A program made the translations under genes and the position numbers. The notes under the pieces are model-generated. The model was not told the origin of the DNA. It worked only from the letters and a program-made list of their open reading frames with translations, and made no database searches. This document shows, in pieces, positions 33,350-42,158 of a DNA stretch of 64,000 nucleotides (positions are counted from its first letter, which is position 1; the number at the start of each line of letters is the position of its first letter). The DNA lies in the NCBI GenBank assembly GCA_040387195.1, contig JAZKEF010000006.1, positions 1 to 64,000 on the forward strand, given 5' to 3'. The stretch comes from UKL13-3 sp040387195. Its GTDB lineage: Bacteria > Bacteroidota > Bacteroidia > UKL13-3.

Positions 33350-34249
33350 TTAACGTGTTAATTGTTGGAATACATTTTCTAAACTTTCTTCTTCTACCTG
33401 CATCGATAATAACACCCAATTTTGGGATGATGCAAGCTGAGATAATTGTTCACGTACATCTTGCTTACTTCTAACCAAATAGCGTTTCCCTTTTTGTTTC
33501 ACATCTGTAACTCCTGCAATATTTCGAATCAGACTTTCCTTAATCTCATTTTTGAATTCAACGGTTACAAGAATATCTGCAGAAAGGTGTTGCTGCAACT
33601 TTTCAATCTTATCATTGGCTACAATCTTTCCTTTATTGATAATCACCACGCGGTTGCACATGGCTTCAACTTCCTGCATAATATGTGTGGAGAGTAATAC
33701 CGTTTTATCCTTCCCTATTTCTTTGATTAAATCTCGCATCTCTCCTACCTGGTTAGGATCCAGTCCGGAAGTAGGTTCATCCAGGATCAATACTTTGGGA
33801 TTATGAAGCATGGCTTGTGCAAGCCCAACGCGTTGTTTATATCCTTTGGAAAGCTGACCGATCTTTTTCTTGCGTTCAACGGTTAACCCCACTCGTTCAA
33901 TCATTTCTTCCACACGGGTATTTGCCAGTTTGCCTAATCCCTGCACTTCTGCAGAAAACAGGAGGTACTCTTTTACAAACATATCCGTATACAATGGGTT
34001 AAGTTCGGGCAGGTACCCGATTTGGCGTCTTACCTCAATTGGATTTTTGATTACATCAAATCCACACACCGTGGCTGTGCCGCTTGATTGGGGAATATAA
34101 CAGGTAAGAATTTTCATGGTGGTGGATTTACCCGCCCCATTCGGACCTAAAAACCCAAGCACGTCACCTGGTTTTACTTCAAATGAAATTTCGTTTAATG
34201 CTTTTTGGGCACCATATAACTTGGTAAGCTTCTCTACAACTATCGACAT
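33350..34249 (-). CDS. gldA: Gliding-type ABC transporter ATP-binding protein GldA
   Basis: A 299-residue ABC ATPase. Walker A GPNGAGKST at 35-43, signature 'LSKGYKQRVGLAQAM', Walker B 'VLILDEPTSGLD' and switch 'LSTHIMQEVE' are all present, with the DUF4162-type C-terminal domain (about 220-299). It powers the GldF permease. It is the first gene of the gldA-gldF-gldG-DUF4340 operon; in Flavobacterium johnsoniae gldA is not next to gldFG, so the linkage is informative. A perfect -7-like box precedes it. Confidence 0.93.
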   Translation of the reverse strand: MSIVVEKLTKLYGAQKALNEISFEVKPGDVLGFLGPNGAGKSTTMKILTCYIPQSSGTATVCGFDVIKNPIEVRRQIGYLPELNPLYTDMFVKEYLLFSAEVQGLGKLANTRVEEMIERVGLTVERKKKIGQLSKGYKQRVGLAQAMLHNPKVLILDEPTSGLDPNQVGEMRDLIKEIGKDKTVLLSTHIMQEVEAMCNRVVIINKGKIVANDKIEKLQQHLSADILVTVEFKNEIKESLIRNIAGVTDVKQKGKRYLVRSKQDVREQLSQLASSQNWVLLSMQVEEESLENVFQQLTR

Positions 34250-34268
34250 CTTGTTTTAAGGTAGTCAA

Positions 34269-34276
34269 CAAAAGTA
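34269..34276 (-). promoter_or_regulatory. Candidate -7 box of the gld operon (TACTTTTG)
   Basis: On the minus strand TACTTTTG is a perfect TAnnTTTG match 19 nt before the gldA ATG, predicting a leader of about 15 nt. No clear TTTG lies at the -33 spacing. Confidence 0.4.
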
Positions 34277-34302
34277 AGCAAAAGGTTGATTGTAAACACC
34301 GC

Positions 34303-34335
34303 AAAAAAAAGCCCCCGCTGGTGCGGAGGCTTTAA
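34303..34335 (-). terminator. Rho-independent terminator of the IPT/TIG-repeat gene
   Basis: Stem AAAGCCCCCGC / GCGGAGGCTTT (one mismatch) with a TGGT loop, followed on the minus strand by eight Ts; it starts only 4 bp past the gene's stop. Confidence 0.85.
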
Positions 34336-34338
34336 AGA

Positions 34339-35865
34339 TTATTCAGATATAAACTTCTGATACAATGTGTTTTGGTCGGTTTCAACCCGCAAAAAGTAAA
34401 TTCCTTTTTTGAGTCCCAACCGGTTAAAGTCGAACAAATATGTTTTGGAATCGGGATGAGCAAGTGCCTCCGGAGACACCTGCACCAATTTACCGGTTAT
34501 ATCAATAATGGCAACATTGGTTACCTTATGTACCGATTCAAAGGTGAGTTGTGTGTTTACCGGGTTAGGGTATACATTGAGCCCATGCTTATCTGATGTT
34601 AATTCATTTACACCAACACTTACAATAGCGAACGAAGAGGGCAACTCCAGTATCTCATTCATGTCATTCATTACACCAATAGTGTATAACCCGTTTGTCC
34701 ATGTTGCCGGAATACTAAACACTCCTATTATCTCCGTATCGCTAATTACGGTTTGAGAGGTTGCTTCCACACCATCATTATTGTTATAAATAGCCAGTGC
34801 CTGTGAACCCTGCATAAAACGTGTATTGGTTCCGGTGATGGTAACATTCAATGTCTGGCCTTTATGGCCATAAGGAGGTGAAACGGACACGAGTTCCGGA
34901 GTACCACCGCCTCCACCTGTTGATGTAACATTAAAAGAGGCAGGCAAGGAAAGTAAGCCATCTTCAGTAGAAAGGACATACAGATCATGCAGACCCAATG
35001 TTTGATTAACGGGAATGGTAAAATTGGCTGTTATAGATGTATTGCTATTGGCGAATGCAAAGTTAGCCGCCAACGGGGATCCTGCACTGAATAATGAAAC
35101 AGTTACATCAGACGACTGCATGAAACTGGTATTTGTTCCCGTAATAGTAACATTCAACGTTTGGCCACGCTTAGCAGATGACGGTGTAATGGTTGAAAGT
35201 TTAGGTGTTGAAGATGTCCCACCCCCAACTGTAAAGGCATTCGGTAAAATCAGGGTTCCGTCATTGGATGTTGAAACGACTAATGCATATGCCCCTGCAG
35301 TTGCAGTAGACGGAATGGAGATCAATGTCCTAAGGGTGGTATTGCTTTGAGCGAAAGCTGTTGGCGTAACAATGGGAGTACCTCCTCCACCCATGCTTGT
35401 CAGTGTAACCGTTGTGCTGCTCGATTGGGTAAAGTTAGTATTTACACCGGTAATGGTAACCAATAATGACTGGCCTTTGTTACCGGAATTAGGTGAAATG
35501 GATACCAGTCCTGCAACAGGGGCTCCACCCGTTACGGTGAACGCACCGGGCAACTGTAAAGGAAGGGATAGTCCCATTACAGCAACAAGTGTGTACGCTC
35601 CTGATGCAGCATTTGCCGGTATAACCACACTGGCTGTTGCCGAAGTTGCACTCAGGGCAACCACATTGGTAAGAGGAATAACACTTGTACCGAGTGAGAG
35701 TGCAAAATTGGTAGTATTGGTAAACGTTGTCCGGCTACCCGTTATGGTAACAGGTACTGTTGTTCCAACAGCACCTGTTGATGGTGTTACGGAGACCAAC
35801 GCCTGACTTTGCGCTGTAAATACAACGACCAGCATCAACAAAAAAGAAGTAATAATATGTTTCAT
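34339..35865 (-). CDS. T9SS cargo with four IPT/TIG-like Ig repeats
   Basis: A 508-residue protein. A signal peptide (cleavage after TAQSQ, about residue 21) is followed by four tandem Ig-like repeats of about 95-100 residues ('LVSVTPSTGAVGTTVPVTITGSRTTF', 'LVSISPNSGNKGQSLLVTITGVNTNF', 'LSTITPSSAKRGQTLNVTITGTNTSF', 'LVSVSPPYGHKGQTLNVTITGTNTRF'), each ending in 'LP.(A/S)F.V'. The IPT/TIG fold is inferred from this pattern. The C-terminus (about 430-508, LNVYPNPVNTQLTF..., GIYFLRVETDQNTLYQKFISE) is a type A T9SS sorting domain. It is probably a surface or extracellular binding protein, with its own candidate promoter and terminator. Confidence 0.85.
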   Translation of the reverse strand: MKHIITSFLLMLVVVFTAQSQALVSVTPSTGAVGTTVPVTITGSRTTFTNTTNFALSLGTSVIPLTNVVALSATSATASVVIPANAASGAYTLVAVMGLSLPLQLPGAFTVTGGAPVAGLVSISPNSGNKGQSLLVTITGVNTNFTQSSSTTVTLTSMGGGGTPIVTPTAFAQSNTTLRTLISIPSTATAGAYALVVSTSNDGTLILPNAFTVGGGTSSTPKLSTITPSSAKRGQTLNVTITGTNTSFMQSSDVTVSLFSAGSPLAANFAFANSNTSITANFTIPVNQTLGLHDLYVLSTEDGLLSLPASFNVTSTGGGGGTPELVSVSPPYGHKGQTLNVTITGTNTRFMQGSQALAIYNNNDGVEATSQTVISDTEIIGVFSIPATWTNGLYTIGVMNDMNEILELPSSFAIVSVGVNELTSDKHGLNVYPNPVNTQLTFESVHKVTNVAIIDITGKLVQVSPEALAHPDSKTYLFDFNRLGLKKGIYFLRVETDQNTLYQKFISE

Positions 35866-35884
35866 AATTAGTTACGGGTTTAAA

Positions 35885-35892
35885 CAAATGTA
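35885..35892 (-). promoter_or_regulatory. Candidate -7 box TACATTTG
   Basis: A perfect TAnnTTTG match on the minus strand, 19 nt before the ATG of the IPT/TIG-repeat gene; no convincing -33 element. Confidence 0.35.
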
Positions 35893-35927
35893 TATCTTAT
35901 TCCTTTTAATAGGTATTTAATTTAGTC

Positions 35928-37916
35928 TTAAAGTGAGTCTTCCAGCAAGCATTGAAGGAGCGACACCCTTATTACCTCGGCCTTCCGGTATGCCGCCAAA
36001 ATTGCCTGATCATCAGACACTACTTTTGTTAAATACGTTGCAAATGGCGTAGTTTTTTCTTTCGAAATAATATCATCCAGTTTCACCTTGATGATAGCCA
36101 GCGCAAAGGTTTTAAACCGCTCGTTCTGCTCGTCATACCTGAATTTGGTAATGGTATTGTATGCATCATCATATCTGCCGGCATTAAAATAAGCACCGCT
36201 CAGGTTTATAATTCCATCAGAAAAAGTTGGTGATAACCTGTGTGATTCCTCCAGCAACTCAATGGCTTTTGTATGGTCTCCTTCTTTCTCATAACAGGTT
36301 CCGTAATTATTGAGTACGTGAACCTGATACGGATGCAATTGATAAGCTGCTTCAAAACACCTTTTCGCTTCAACAAGATTATTCTGCATAAAATAACCCA
36401 CACCTATATACCATTGGACAGGTATCGAATAATAATCCATATTGAACATAGCTGTTTCTGCCTTTTTTCCTTCCGTCACCAGTTTTTGCCAATTTCCAGC
36501 CGCATGTGCCTTATACATTTTACGCAACTGTAATTCACTTTGCCACCTTTGTGCACAAATATAAATTGAGAGCAGGCCCATTGAAACCGGAATCAGCCAA
36601 ACCCATCGTTTTACTGAAATTCCTTTCCATTGTTGGATAGTTTCATGGCGGGCTGCAATAAACCCAACCGACAGGAAAATAATGGCAGGATGTTCTATTC
36701 GTTCCCACGGAAAATCGACTGCCGAAATGACCATAAAGCCCAGCAACTGTAGGAATACCATGGCATACCCTATTTTAACAGAGACCTTTTCTTCCCTGCT
36801 CAATAACCTGCATGCACATACCAGTGTTGCGATAAAAATGAAAACATAACATGCAAAACCCAACAACCCGCTTTCGGCCCATACCCATAAAAAATCATTA
36901 TGCGGACGCTGAAAATTGGTGAGTCCCTCGCTGATGGTGTAATTCACTTCATAAAATTTTTGCATCCCGTATTTCGGAAAATGAATTTGCCAGTTTGCAG
37001 CACCCACTCCTGTTATCGGATGTTCAGCAATCATCTGCCAGGTATTGTCCCATAAGTTTTTGCGTTCCTTAAAGGACTCTGTTCTGGTAAGCAACGTAAG
37101 TTTATCGCGATACTTATAAAAAACAGCTGCAGTCAACAACAGGCCCGCAACTATGAATAGAATGCTGAATCGTTTTTGCCAAACTGATAACTGTTGTTTA
37201 AACCCAAATGAAAGGAGCAAACATGCTGCAGCAAAACATACACCCAATGCCAGCAACACTGCTCGAGTTTGCAACAGCACCAACACACCGGATAAAGCAA
37301 TTCCCATTGTAACCAATATGATTCTCCATGAAGTTTTGGTCGTCAAAACAACCTGCACCACTATCATGGGTAGGCATACAAACAAAAAAGATGACAGCAG
37401 GTTTTTATGTCCAAAGGTTACGTTGACCATGTACATATTATCACTCTCAAAAATATGCACCCCTTTGCTTTGAAGTAATACCATATTGCCTATAGTCATA
37501 ACTGTTGCAACGATACCGGTAACTGAAACAATAAATGATATGAACTGAAGTGTAAGGACTTCACGTTTGGCCAGCACATACATAACCCAACCGATTGAAG
37601 CGAACAATCCTATTTTAAGGATGATATAAAACGATTCAATCTTATTGATAGCCTGTATATATGATATTACATAAGCCACCACCAACAAAAGCAAAACCAA
37701 CGGAATAAACGATACCTCAACAGGCTTATTCTTTTGCTGCCAAAACATCCAGCAGCCAAAAACACAAACCAATATACAAGCTCCGATTTGCCTTGGAATG
37801 AGAGAGGGATCAACACCTGCCGAATTATACATAAACGGCAAGGCAGCGTAAAAAAATAGAAGTATGATTTGAGGCCATCGTAAGGCCCACTTATCCCCGT
37901 TTTGTTGTTTCACCAT
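35928..37916 (-). CDS. O-antigen ligase family protein with C-terminal TPR repeats
   Basis: A 662-residue protein from the ATG at 37916 (MVKQQNGDKWALRW); an upstream frame start at 37973 adds unlikely residues. It has about 11-12 TM helices in residues 15-460. The ligase hallmark is the large periplasmic loop with 'HPITGVGAANWQIHFPKYG' and 'FQRPHNDFLWVWAESGLLGF' (Wzy_C/WaaL-type). After the last TM come TPR units ('GNWQKLVTEGKKAETAMFNMD', 'EAKRCFEAAYQLHPYQVHVLNNYGTCYEKEGDHTKAIELL'). It probably joins or polymerises surface glycan; the acceptor is unknown. It is divergent from mraZ. Confidence 0.85.
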   Translation of the reverse strand: MVKQQNGDKWALRWPQIILLFFYAALPFMYNSAGVDPSLIPRQIGACILVCVFGCWMFWQQKNKPVEVSFIPLVLLLLVVAYVISYIQAINKIESFYIILKIGLFASIGWVMYVLAKREVLTLQFISFIVSVTGIVATVMTIGNMVLLQSKGVHIFESDNMYMVNVTFGHKNLLSSFLFVCLPMIVVQVVLTTKTSWRIILVTMGIALSGVLVLLQTRAVLLALGVCFAAACLLLSFGFKQQLSVWQKRFSILFIVAGLLLTAAVFYKYRDKLTLLTRTESFKERKNLWDNTWQMIAEHPITGVGAANWQIHFPKYGMQKFYEVNYTISEGLTNFQRPHNDFLWVWAESGLLGFACYVFIFIATLVCACRLLSREEKVSVKIGYAMVFLQLLGFMVISAVDFPWERIEHPAIIFLSVGFIAARHETIQQWKGISVKRWVWLIPVSMGLLSIYICAQRWQSELQLRKMYKAHAAGNWQKLVTEGKKAETAMFNMDYYSIPVQWYIGVGYFMQNNLVEAKRCFEAAYQLHPYQVHVLNNYGTCYEKEGDHTKAIELLEESHRLSPTFSDGIINLSGAYFNAGRYDDAYNTITKFRYDEQNERFKTFALAIIKVKLDDIISKEKTTPFATYLTKVVSDDQAILAAYRKAEVIRVSLLQCLLEDSL

Positions 37917-38071
37917 GCCTCTCAAATCTACAAAGTTTTTTTTAATCCGTTCATTGGATGTCACCCACCTCACTCCACCTTTTCAATAACCGAAGCAAAT
38001 GCCTGCCTGCACAGGAAACTGACTCAAAAAAAGTGCACCCAAAACCATCAAGAAAAACACAACTTTTCCAC

Positions 38072-38098
38072 AAAGTGGGGGAAAGTGGAGAAAAGTGG
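38072..38098 (+). promoter_or_regulatory. MraZ-binding box (three direct repeats)
   Basis: AAAGTGG occurs at 38072-38078, 38082-38088 and 38092-38098, exactly 10 bp apart and so on one helix face. This is the architecture known for MraZ operators: TGGGN repeats 10 bp apart in E. coli, AAAGTG repeats in Mollicutes. It lies 41 nt before mraZ and should mediate autoregulation of the dcw cluster. Confidence 0.85.
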
Positions 38099-38138
38099 TT
38101 TTTTGTTTTTACTTTTACGCCATCAATAGCTAAAAAGA

Positions 38139-38594
38139 GTGTCGCAACTGCACGGAGAATATGAATGTAAACTGGATGCCAAGGGTAGGTTAATCATCCC
38201 TGCTACCTTGAAAAAACAGCTACCCAAAGCTGCCAAGGATTCCTTTTTCATCAACCGTGGATTTGAAAAATGTTGTGTACTGTACCCATCGAATGAGTGG
38301 GAAATAATCGCTACCGAAATCAACAAGCTGAGTGATTACATTAAAAAAGAGCGCGAATTCAAACGCTACTTTTTACGTGGAGCCAGTCAGCTGGATATGG
38401 ATACCAGTTCGCGTGTAAACCTCCCGAAATCGTTGCTGGAATACGCAGGTATCGGAAATGAAGTAATGCTGCTGGCCTACGGAAACAAAATAGAAATATG
38501 GGGCAAAGCCGCTTACGAAAAGATGCTTAGTGAAGAACCTGAGGATTTCAGCGCATTGGCCGAAGAGGTGATGTCGAAGAAGCCTTCGGAGTAG
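38139..38594 (+). CDS. mraZ: Transcriptional regulator MraZ
   Basis: A 151-residue protein beginning with GTG at 38139 (then SQLHGEYECKLDAKGRLIIPATLKKQL). It has two SpoVT/AbrB-like swapped-hairpin domains: the first 'KLDAKGRLIIPA', the second 'LDMDTSSRVNLPKSLLEYAGI' (about residues 88-108). MraZ forms a ring and binds repeats upstream of its own gene; three such repeats are at 38072-38098. The acidic C-terminal tail is usual. It is the first gene of the dcw cluster. Confidence 0.95.
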   Translation: MSQLHGEYECKLDAKGRLIIPATLKKQLPKAAKDSFFINRGFEKCCVLYPSNEWEIIATEINKLSDYIKKEREFKRYFLRGASQLDMDTSSRVNLPKSLLEYAGIGNEVMLLAYGNKIEIWGKAAYEKMLSEEPEDFSALAEEVMSKKPSE

Positions 38595-38675
38595 ATATGC
38601 AGATGTGAGGATGCGAAAATGTGCAGATGATGAATGTGCCAACCCTGAACTAACAATAAATAACCCGAAATAGAA
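38594..38675. repeat. Two heptad arrays between mraZ and rsmH
   Basis: From 38594 units such as GATATGC, AGATGTG, AGGATGC, GAAAATG keep a 7-bp phase. From 38641 five clean units follow: AACCCTG, AACTAAC, AATAAAT, AACCCGA, AATAGAA. The second set closely resembles the AACnnnn array at 27696. Confidence 0.7.
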
Positions 38676-38691
38676 ACCCCACAACAAATAG

Positions 38692-39600
38692 ATGAGTAAA
38701 TACCACGTACCTGTTATGTTACATGAATGCCTCGAAGGCTTGAATATTCAACCTGACGGAAAATATGTGGATGTAACGTTTGGCGGTGGCGGACACTCCA
38801 AAGAGATCCTTGCAAAACTCACCAAAAAAGGACGTTTGATTGCGTTCGACCAGGACATAGATGCACAACAGAACCTGCCTGATGCCGATGAGCGTTTTGT
38901 ATTTATTGACCAGAATTTCGAATTCATCAAAAACCATTTACAATACCAAGGGCTCGCTCCTGTAAATGGATTGCTGGCCGATTTGGGCGTTTCTTCTTAC
39001 CAGTTCGACACGGATGAACGAGGGTTCTCTTACCGTTTTGATGAGGCAGTATTGGATATGCGCATGGATAAATCATACAGCATTGATGCCGCGCATGTGA
39101 TTGCCAATTATGGCGAACAGCAACTTGCCGATATTTTTTACCAATACGGAGAACTTACTAACTCACGCAAGATTGCAAAAGTGCTGGTAGAGCGCAGGGC
39201 GCAGCAAACCATTACTACTGTTGGCGATTTAAAAAAAGTCCTCAGCTCTTTTGCTCCCAAATTCAAAGACTACAAATTTTGGTCACAGGTATTTCAGGCA
39301 TTGCGCATAGAAGTAAACCGTGAACTCGAAGTACTTAAAAACATGTTGCTGAGTACACTCGACATCATGGCTCCAAAAGGACGTTTGGTAGTTATGAGCT
39401 ACCACTCGCTGGAAGACCGCCTCGTTAAAAACTTTATCAATACCGGCAATTTTAATGGTAATGTAGAAAAGGACTTTTATGGAAATATCAACCGTCCGTT
39501 TACACCCATCAGTAAAAAAGCGATAACGGCAAGTGAACAGGAGCTGGAACTAAACCCCCGATCGAGGAGTGCAAAGCTCAGAATAGCAGAAAAAAATTGA
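38692..39600 (+). CDS. rsmH: 16S rRNA (cytosine-1402-N4) methyltransferase
   Basis: A 302-residue SAM-dependent enzyme (former MraW). It opens 'YHVPVMLHECLEGL', has the SAM loop 'DVTFGGGGHSKEIL', 'AFDQD', 'ADLGVSSYQFD..ERGFSYRFDEAVLDMRMD' and the C-terminal 'SYHSLEDRLVKNF', all diagnostic. It methylates N4 of C1402 in the ribosomal P site. Second gene of the dcw cluster. Confidence 0.97.
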   Translation: MSKYHVPVMLHECLEGLNIQPDGKYVDVTFGGGGHSKEILAKLTKKGRLIAFDQDIDAQQNLPDADERFVFIDQNFEFIKNHLQYQGLAPVNGLLADLGVSSYQFDTDERGFSYRFDEAVLDMRMDKSYSIDAAHVIANYGEQQLADIFYQYGELTNSRKIAKVLVERRAQQTITTVGDLKKVLSSFAPKFKDYKFWSQVFQALRIEVNRELEVLKNMLLSTLDIMAPKGRLVVMSYHSLEDRLVKNFINTGNFNGNVEKDFYGNINRPFTPISKKAITASEQELELNPRSRSAKLRIAEKN

Positions 39601-39637
39601 GAATTAAAAAACGAATTCAAAGCTAACAGCATAAAGA

Positions 39638-40030
39638 ATGGCGAATAAAATAATCATAGAGAACGAACCTGAAGAAGTGGTTGAGGAAAGCCCGAAGGAA
39701 ACTTCGCGGTTAACCAATACCATGCAGAAGGTTGCCGACTTTGATTTTAATATTTCCAGAGAAGGAATGCTGAAGCAGATTCCTTTTGCATTGTTTATTG
39801 TGCTGCTGTTGCTTATTCATATCTGGAATGCTCACAATGTTGAAAAGATAATACGGAAAACAGATACACTGAATCGCGAGATCAAAGAATTGCGTTCTGA
39901 ATACATCAGCATTTTGAGTGAACTCATGAGCGAGAGCAAACAATCAACTGTTGCTTCCAAACTAGATACGCTTGGGATAAAAGAATTAACAACACCACCA
40001 TATAAAATTACGCAACCCAGTGGCAACTAA
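39638..40030 (+). CDS. ftsL: FtsL-like cell division protein
   Basis: A 130-residue bitopic membrane protein: cytosolic acidic N-terminus (about 1-47), one TM helix (about 48-63, IPFALFIVLLLLIHIW), then a periplasmic coiled coil ('VEKIIRKTDTLNREIKELRSEYISI'). The topology and place between rsmH and ftsI are those of FtsL, although sequence similarity to E. coli FtsL is very weak. Its end overlaps the ftsI start by 11 bp. FtsL links FtsQB-type proteins to the FtsWI synthase. Confidence 0.85.
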   Translation: MANKIIIENEPEEVVEESPKETSRLTNTMQKVADFDFNISREGMLKQIPFALFIVLLLLIHIWNAHNVEKIIRKTDTLNREIKELRSEYISILSELMSESKQSTVASKLDTLGIKELTTPPYKITQPSGN

Positions 40031-42158
40031 TATCAGAAAAGTCATTATGATCAGAACTTACATCGCATACGGAGGTATGTGTTTGTTTGCTTTGGCTATT
40101 GTGGCCTATCTGGTAAAAATTCAATACGTTGAAAAAAAGCACTGGCTGGATATGGCCGAAAGTATTGGTACAACTATTCAAACGGTAGAGCCTGCCCGTG
40201 GAAATATTTTTGCCAGCGATTACAGTTTACTGGCAACTTCTCTCCCTATTTATGATTTACGCATTGATGGAAAAGCTCCTGCCTTTAAAGATGATGAAAT
40301 CTTTGAGAATAATATTGACTCATTAGCATTTTACTTATCTGATTTGTTTGCCGACAGAAGCAAAGCTGAGTATAAAAGAATTTTAACCGGTGTGCGTAAA
40401 CGTAAGGACCGCTATTATCTCTTAAAACGTAAAGTGAGTTACCTGGAAATGCGCAAGGTTATCACCTTTCCTATTTTTCGTGCCGGAAAATACAAGGGTG
40501 GATTAAATATTGAAGAGCGTAACCGCAGGGAAAAACCTTTTGATATGCTTGCCGAACGTACTATCGGTTATAGCGTAAAAGGAATTGCTCCGGTTGGTAT
40601 TGAAGGTGCTTTCGACAAAGAACTTTCGGGACGACCGGGAAAACGCGTGATGCAACGGATTGCCGGTGGAACCTGGATTCCGATTAATGACGAAGGACAA
40701 ATTGAGGCGCAAAACGGAAAAGATATTGTAACAACAATTGATGTCAACATTCAGGATGTGGCCGAACACGCCTTGTTAAGCACGCTCGTAAAAAATGATG
40801 CTCAGTGGGGAACAGCCATTTTGATGGAAGTAAAAACCGGAGAGATAAAAGCTATTGCCAACCTAACCCGGATTTCGGAAGGTGTTTATACCGAACAGTA
40901 CAATTATGCAGTAGGTGAAAGCCTTGAGCCCGGATCCACTTTTAAACTTACATCTATGCTTTCGCTTTTGGAAGATGGTAAAGCAAAAATGACGGATATG
41001 TATGATACGGAAGGCGGGCAAAAGAGATTTACATCCACTGCAGTGATGTACGACTCAGAGCCCGGTGGTCATGGCATTGTTAATTTTCAGCAGGCATTCG
41101 AACACTCTTCCAATGTTGCCATATCAAAAGCTGTTAATGATGCATACAAAAATAATCCCCGTCAGTTTTACGATCACCTGGTTAAACTTAAACTCACTCA
41201 ACCGATAGGTCTTCAAATTACCGGTGAAGGGAAACCGATGATTAAAAGTCCGGACGATAAAGGATGGTCCGGAACCACATTGCCATGGAGCAGTATTGGG
41301 TATGAAGTAAAAGTTACACCACTTCAGGTAGCAACATTGTACAATGCTATCGCCAATAATGGCAAGATGATTAAACCCATTTTCGTCAAAGAGATTCAAA
41401 AAACAGGTCGTACCATCCGTGCTTTCAAAACAGAAACAATGGTGGAACAAGTTTGCAAAAAAAGTACGCTAGCCAATCTCCGCACCATGATGGAAGGTGT
41501 TGTATTGCATGGTACTGGCAGCAATCTTCGCAATCCGAATTATACCGTTGCCGGTAAAACCGGAACAGCATTGGTGGCTGACGGGCGCAAAGGCTATGCT
41601 CAGAAGCTATACCGTTCCTCTTTTTGCGGATACTTTCCTGCCGAAAATCCTCAATACACCTGCATGGTCATGGTTAACGGACCTTCCAAAGGAATCTATT
41701 ACGGATCGGCTGTGGCAGGTCCGGTGTTTAAAGAAATTGCTGATAAAGTATACTCCAACAGTACACACCTGCATCCTGAGTTGCGTTTTGCTTTCAATAA
41801 CGACAGTGCACACTCTATTCCAAAAGCATACATCGGTTTCAAGGATGAAATCAAAACGGTTTACAACACCCTGGGTATTTCATCATACAGAGACAATGAC
41901 ACTATTGAAGAAAATGGAAGTGAATGGGTTGCCGCTTCAGTGCAAAAGAAAAATGTGGAACTGCTTCACAAAAAAATGCTCGATAAAAACTTAATCCCTG
42001 ATGTAACCGGAATGGGACTTAAAGATGCTTTATACCTTTTAGAAAATGCCGGACTCAAAGTAAAAATAGAGGGCCTTGGACGTGTTAAAAAACAAAGCAT
42101 AAACCCGGGAACACAAATTGTAAAAGGGAGTATCATCAACTTAAAACTAGGATCGTGA
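40020..42158 (+). CDS. ftsI: Division transpeptidase (PBP3-like) with C-terminal PASTA domain
   Basis: A 712-residue class B penicillin-binding protein from GTG at 40020 (an ATG at 40047 is the alternative). One TM helix (about 12-32), a dimerisation domain, and the transpeptidase domain with the active-site SxxK S306-TFK, SxN S363-SN and KTG at 513-515. A PASTA domain closes the protein (about 655-712, 'LIPDVTGMGLKDALYLLENAGLKVKIEGLG'). It cross-links septal peptidoglycan with FtsW. PASTA is absent from E. coli FtsI but usual in Bacteroidota and in SpoVD-type enzymes. It overlaps ftsL and murE. Confidence 0.95.
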   Translation: MATNIRKVIMIRTYIAYGGMCLFALAIVAYLVKIQYVEKKHWLDMAESIGTTIQTVEPARGNIFASDYSLLATSLPIYDLRIDGKAPAFKDDEIFENNIDSLAFYLSDLFADRSKAEYKRILTGVRKRKDRYYLLKRKVSYLEMRKVITFPIFRAGKYKGGLNIEERNRREKPFDMLAERTIGYSVKGIAPVGIEGAFDKELSGRPGKRVMQRIAGGTWIPINDEGQIEAQNGKDIVTTIDVNIQDVAEHALLSTLVKNDAQWGTAILMEVKTGEIKAIANLTRISEGVYTEQYNYAVGESLEPGSTFKLTSMLSLLEDGKAKMTDMYDTEGGQKRFTSTAVMYDSEPGGHGIVNFQQAFEHSSNVAISKAVNDAYKNNPRQFYDHLVKLKLTQPIGLQITGEGKPMIKSPDDKGWSGTTLPWSSIGYEVKVTPLQVATLYNAIANNGKMIKPIFVKEIQKTGRTIRAFKTETMVEQVCKKSTLANLRTMMEGVVLHGTGSNLRNPNYTVAGKTGTALVADGRKGYAQKLYRSSFCGYFPAENPQYTCMVMVNGPSKGIYYGSAVAGPVFKEIADKVYSNSTHLHPELRFAFNNDSAHSIPKAYIGFKDEIKTVYNTLGISSYRDNDTIEENGSEWVAASVQKKNVELLHKKMLDKNLIPDVTGMGLKDALYLLENAGLKVKIEGLGRVKKQSINPGTQIVKGSIINLKLGS

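Noticed and set aside
35015..35806. Plus-strand open frames of 111 and 144 codons opposite the IPT/TIG-repeat gene
   Set aside because: They mirror the repeat pattern of the minus-strand gene and have no features of their own.
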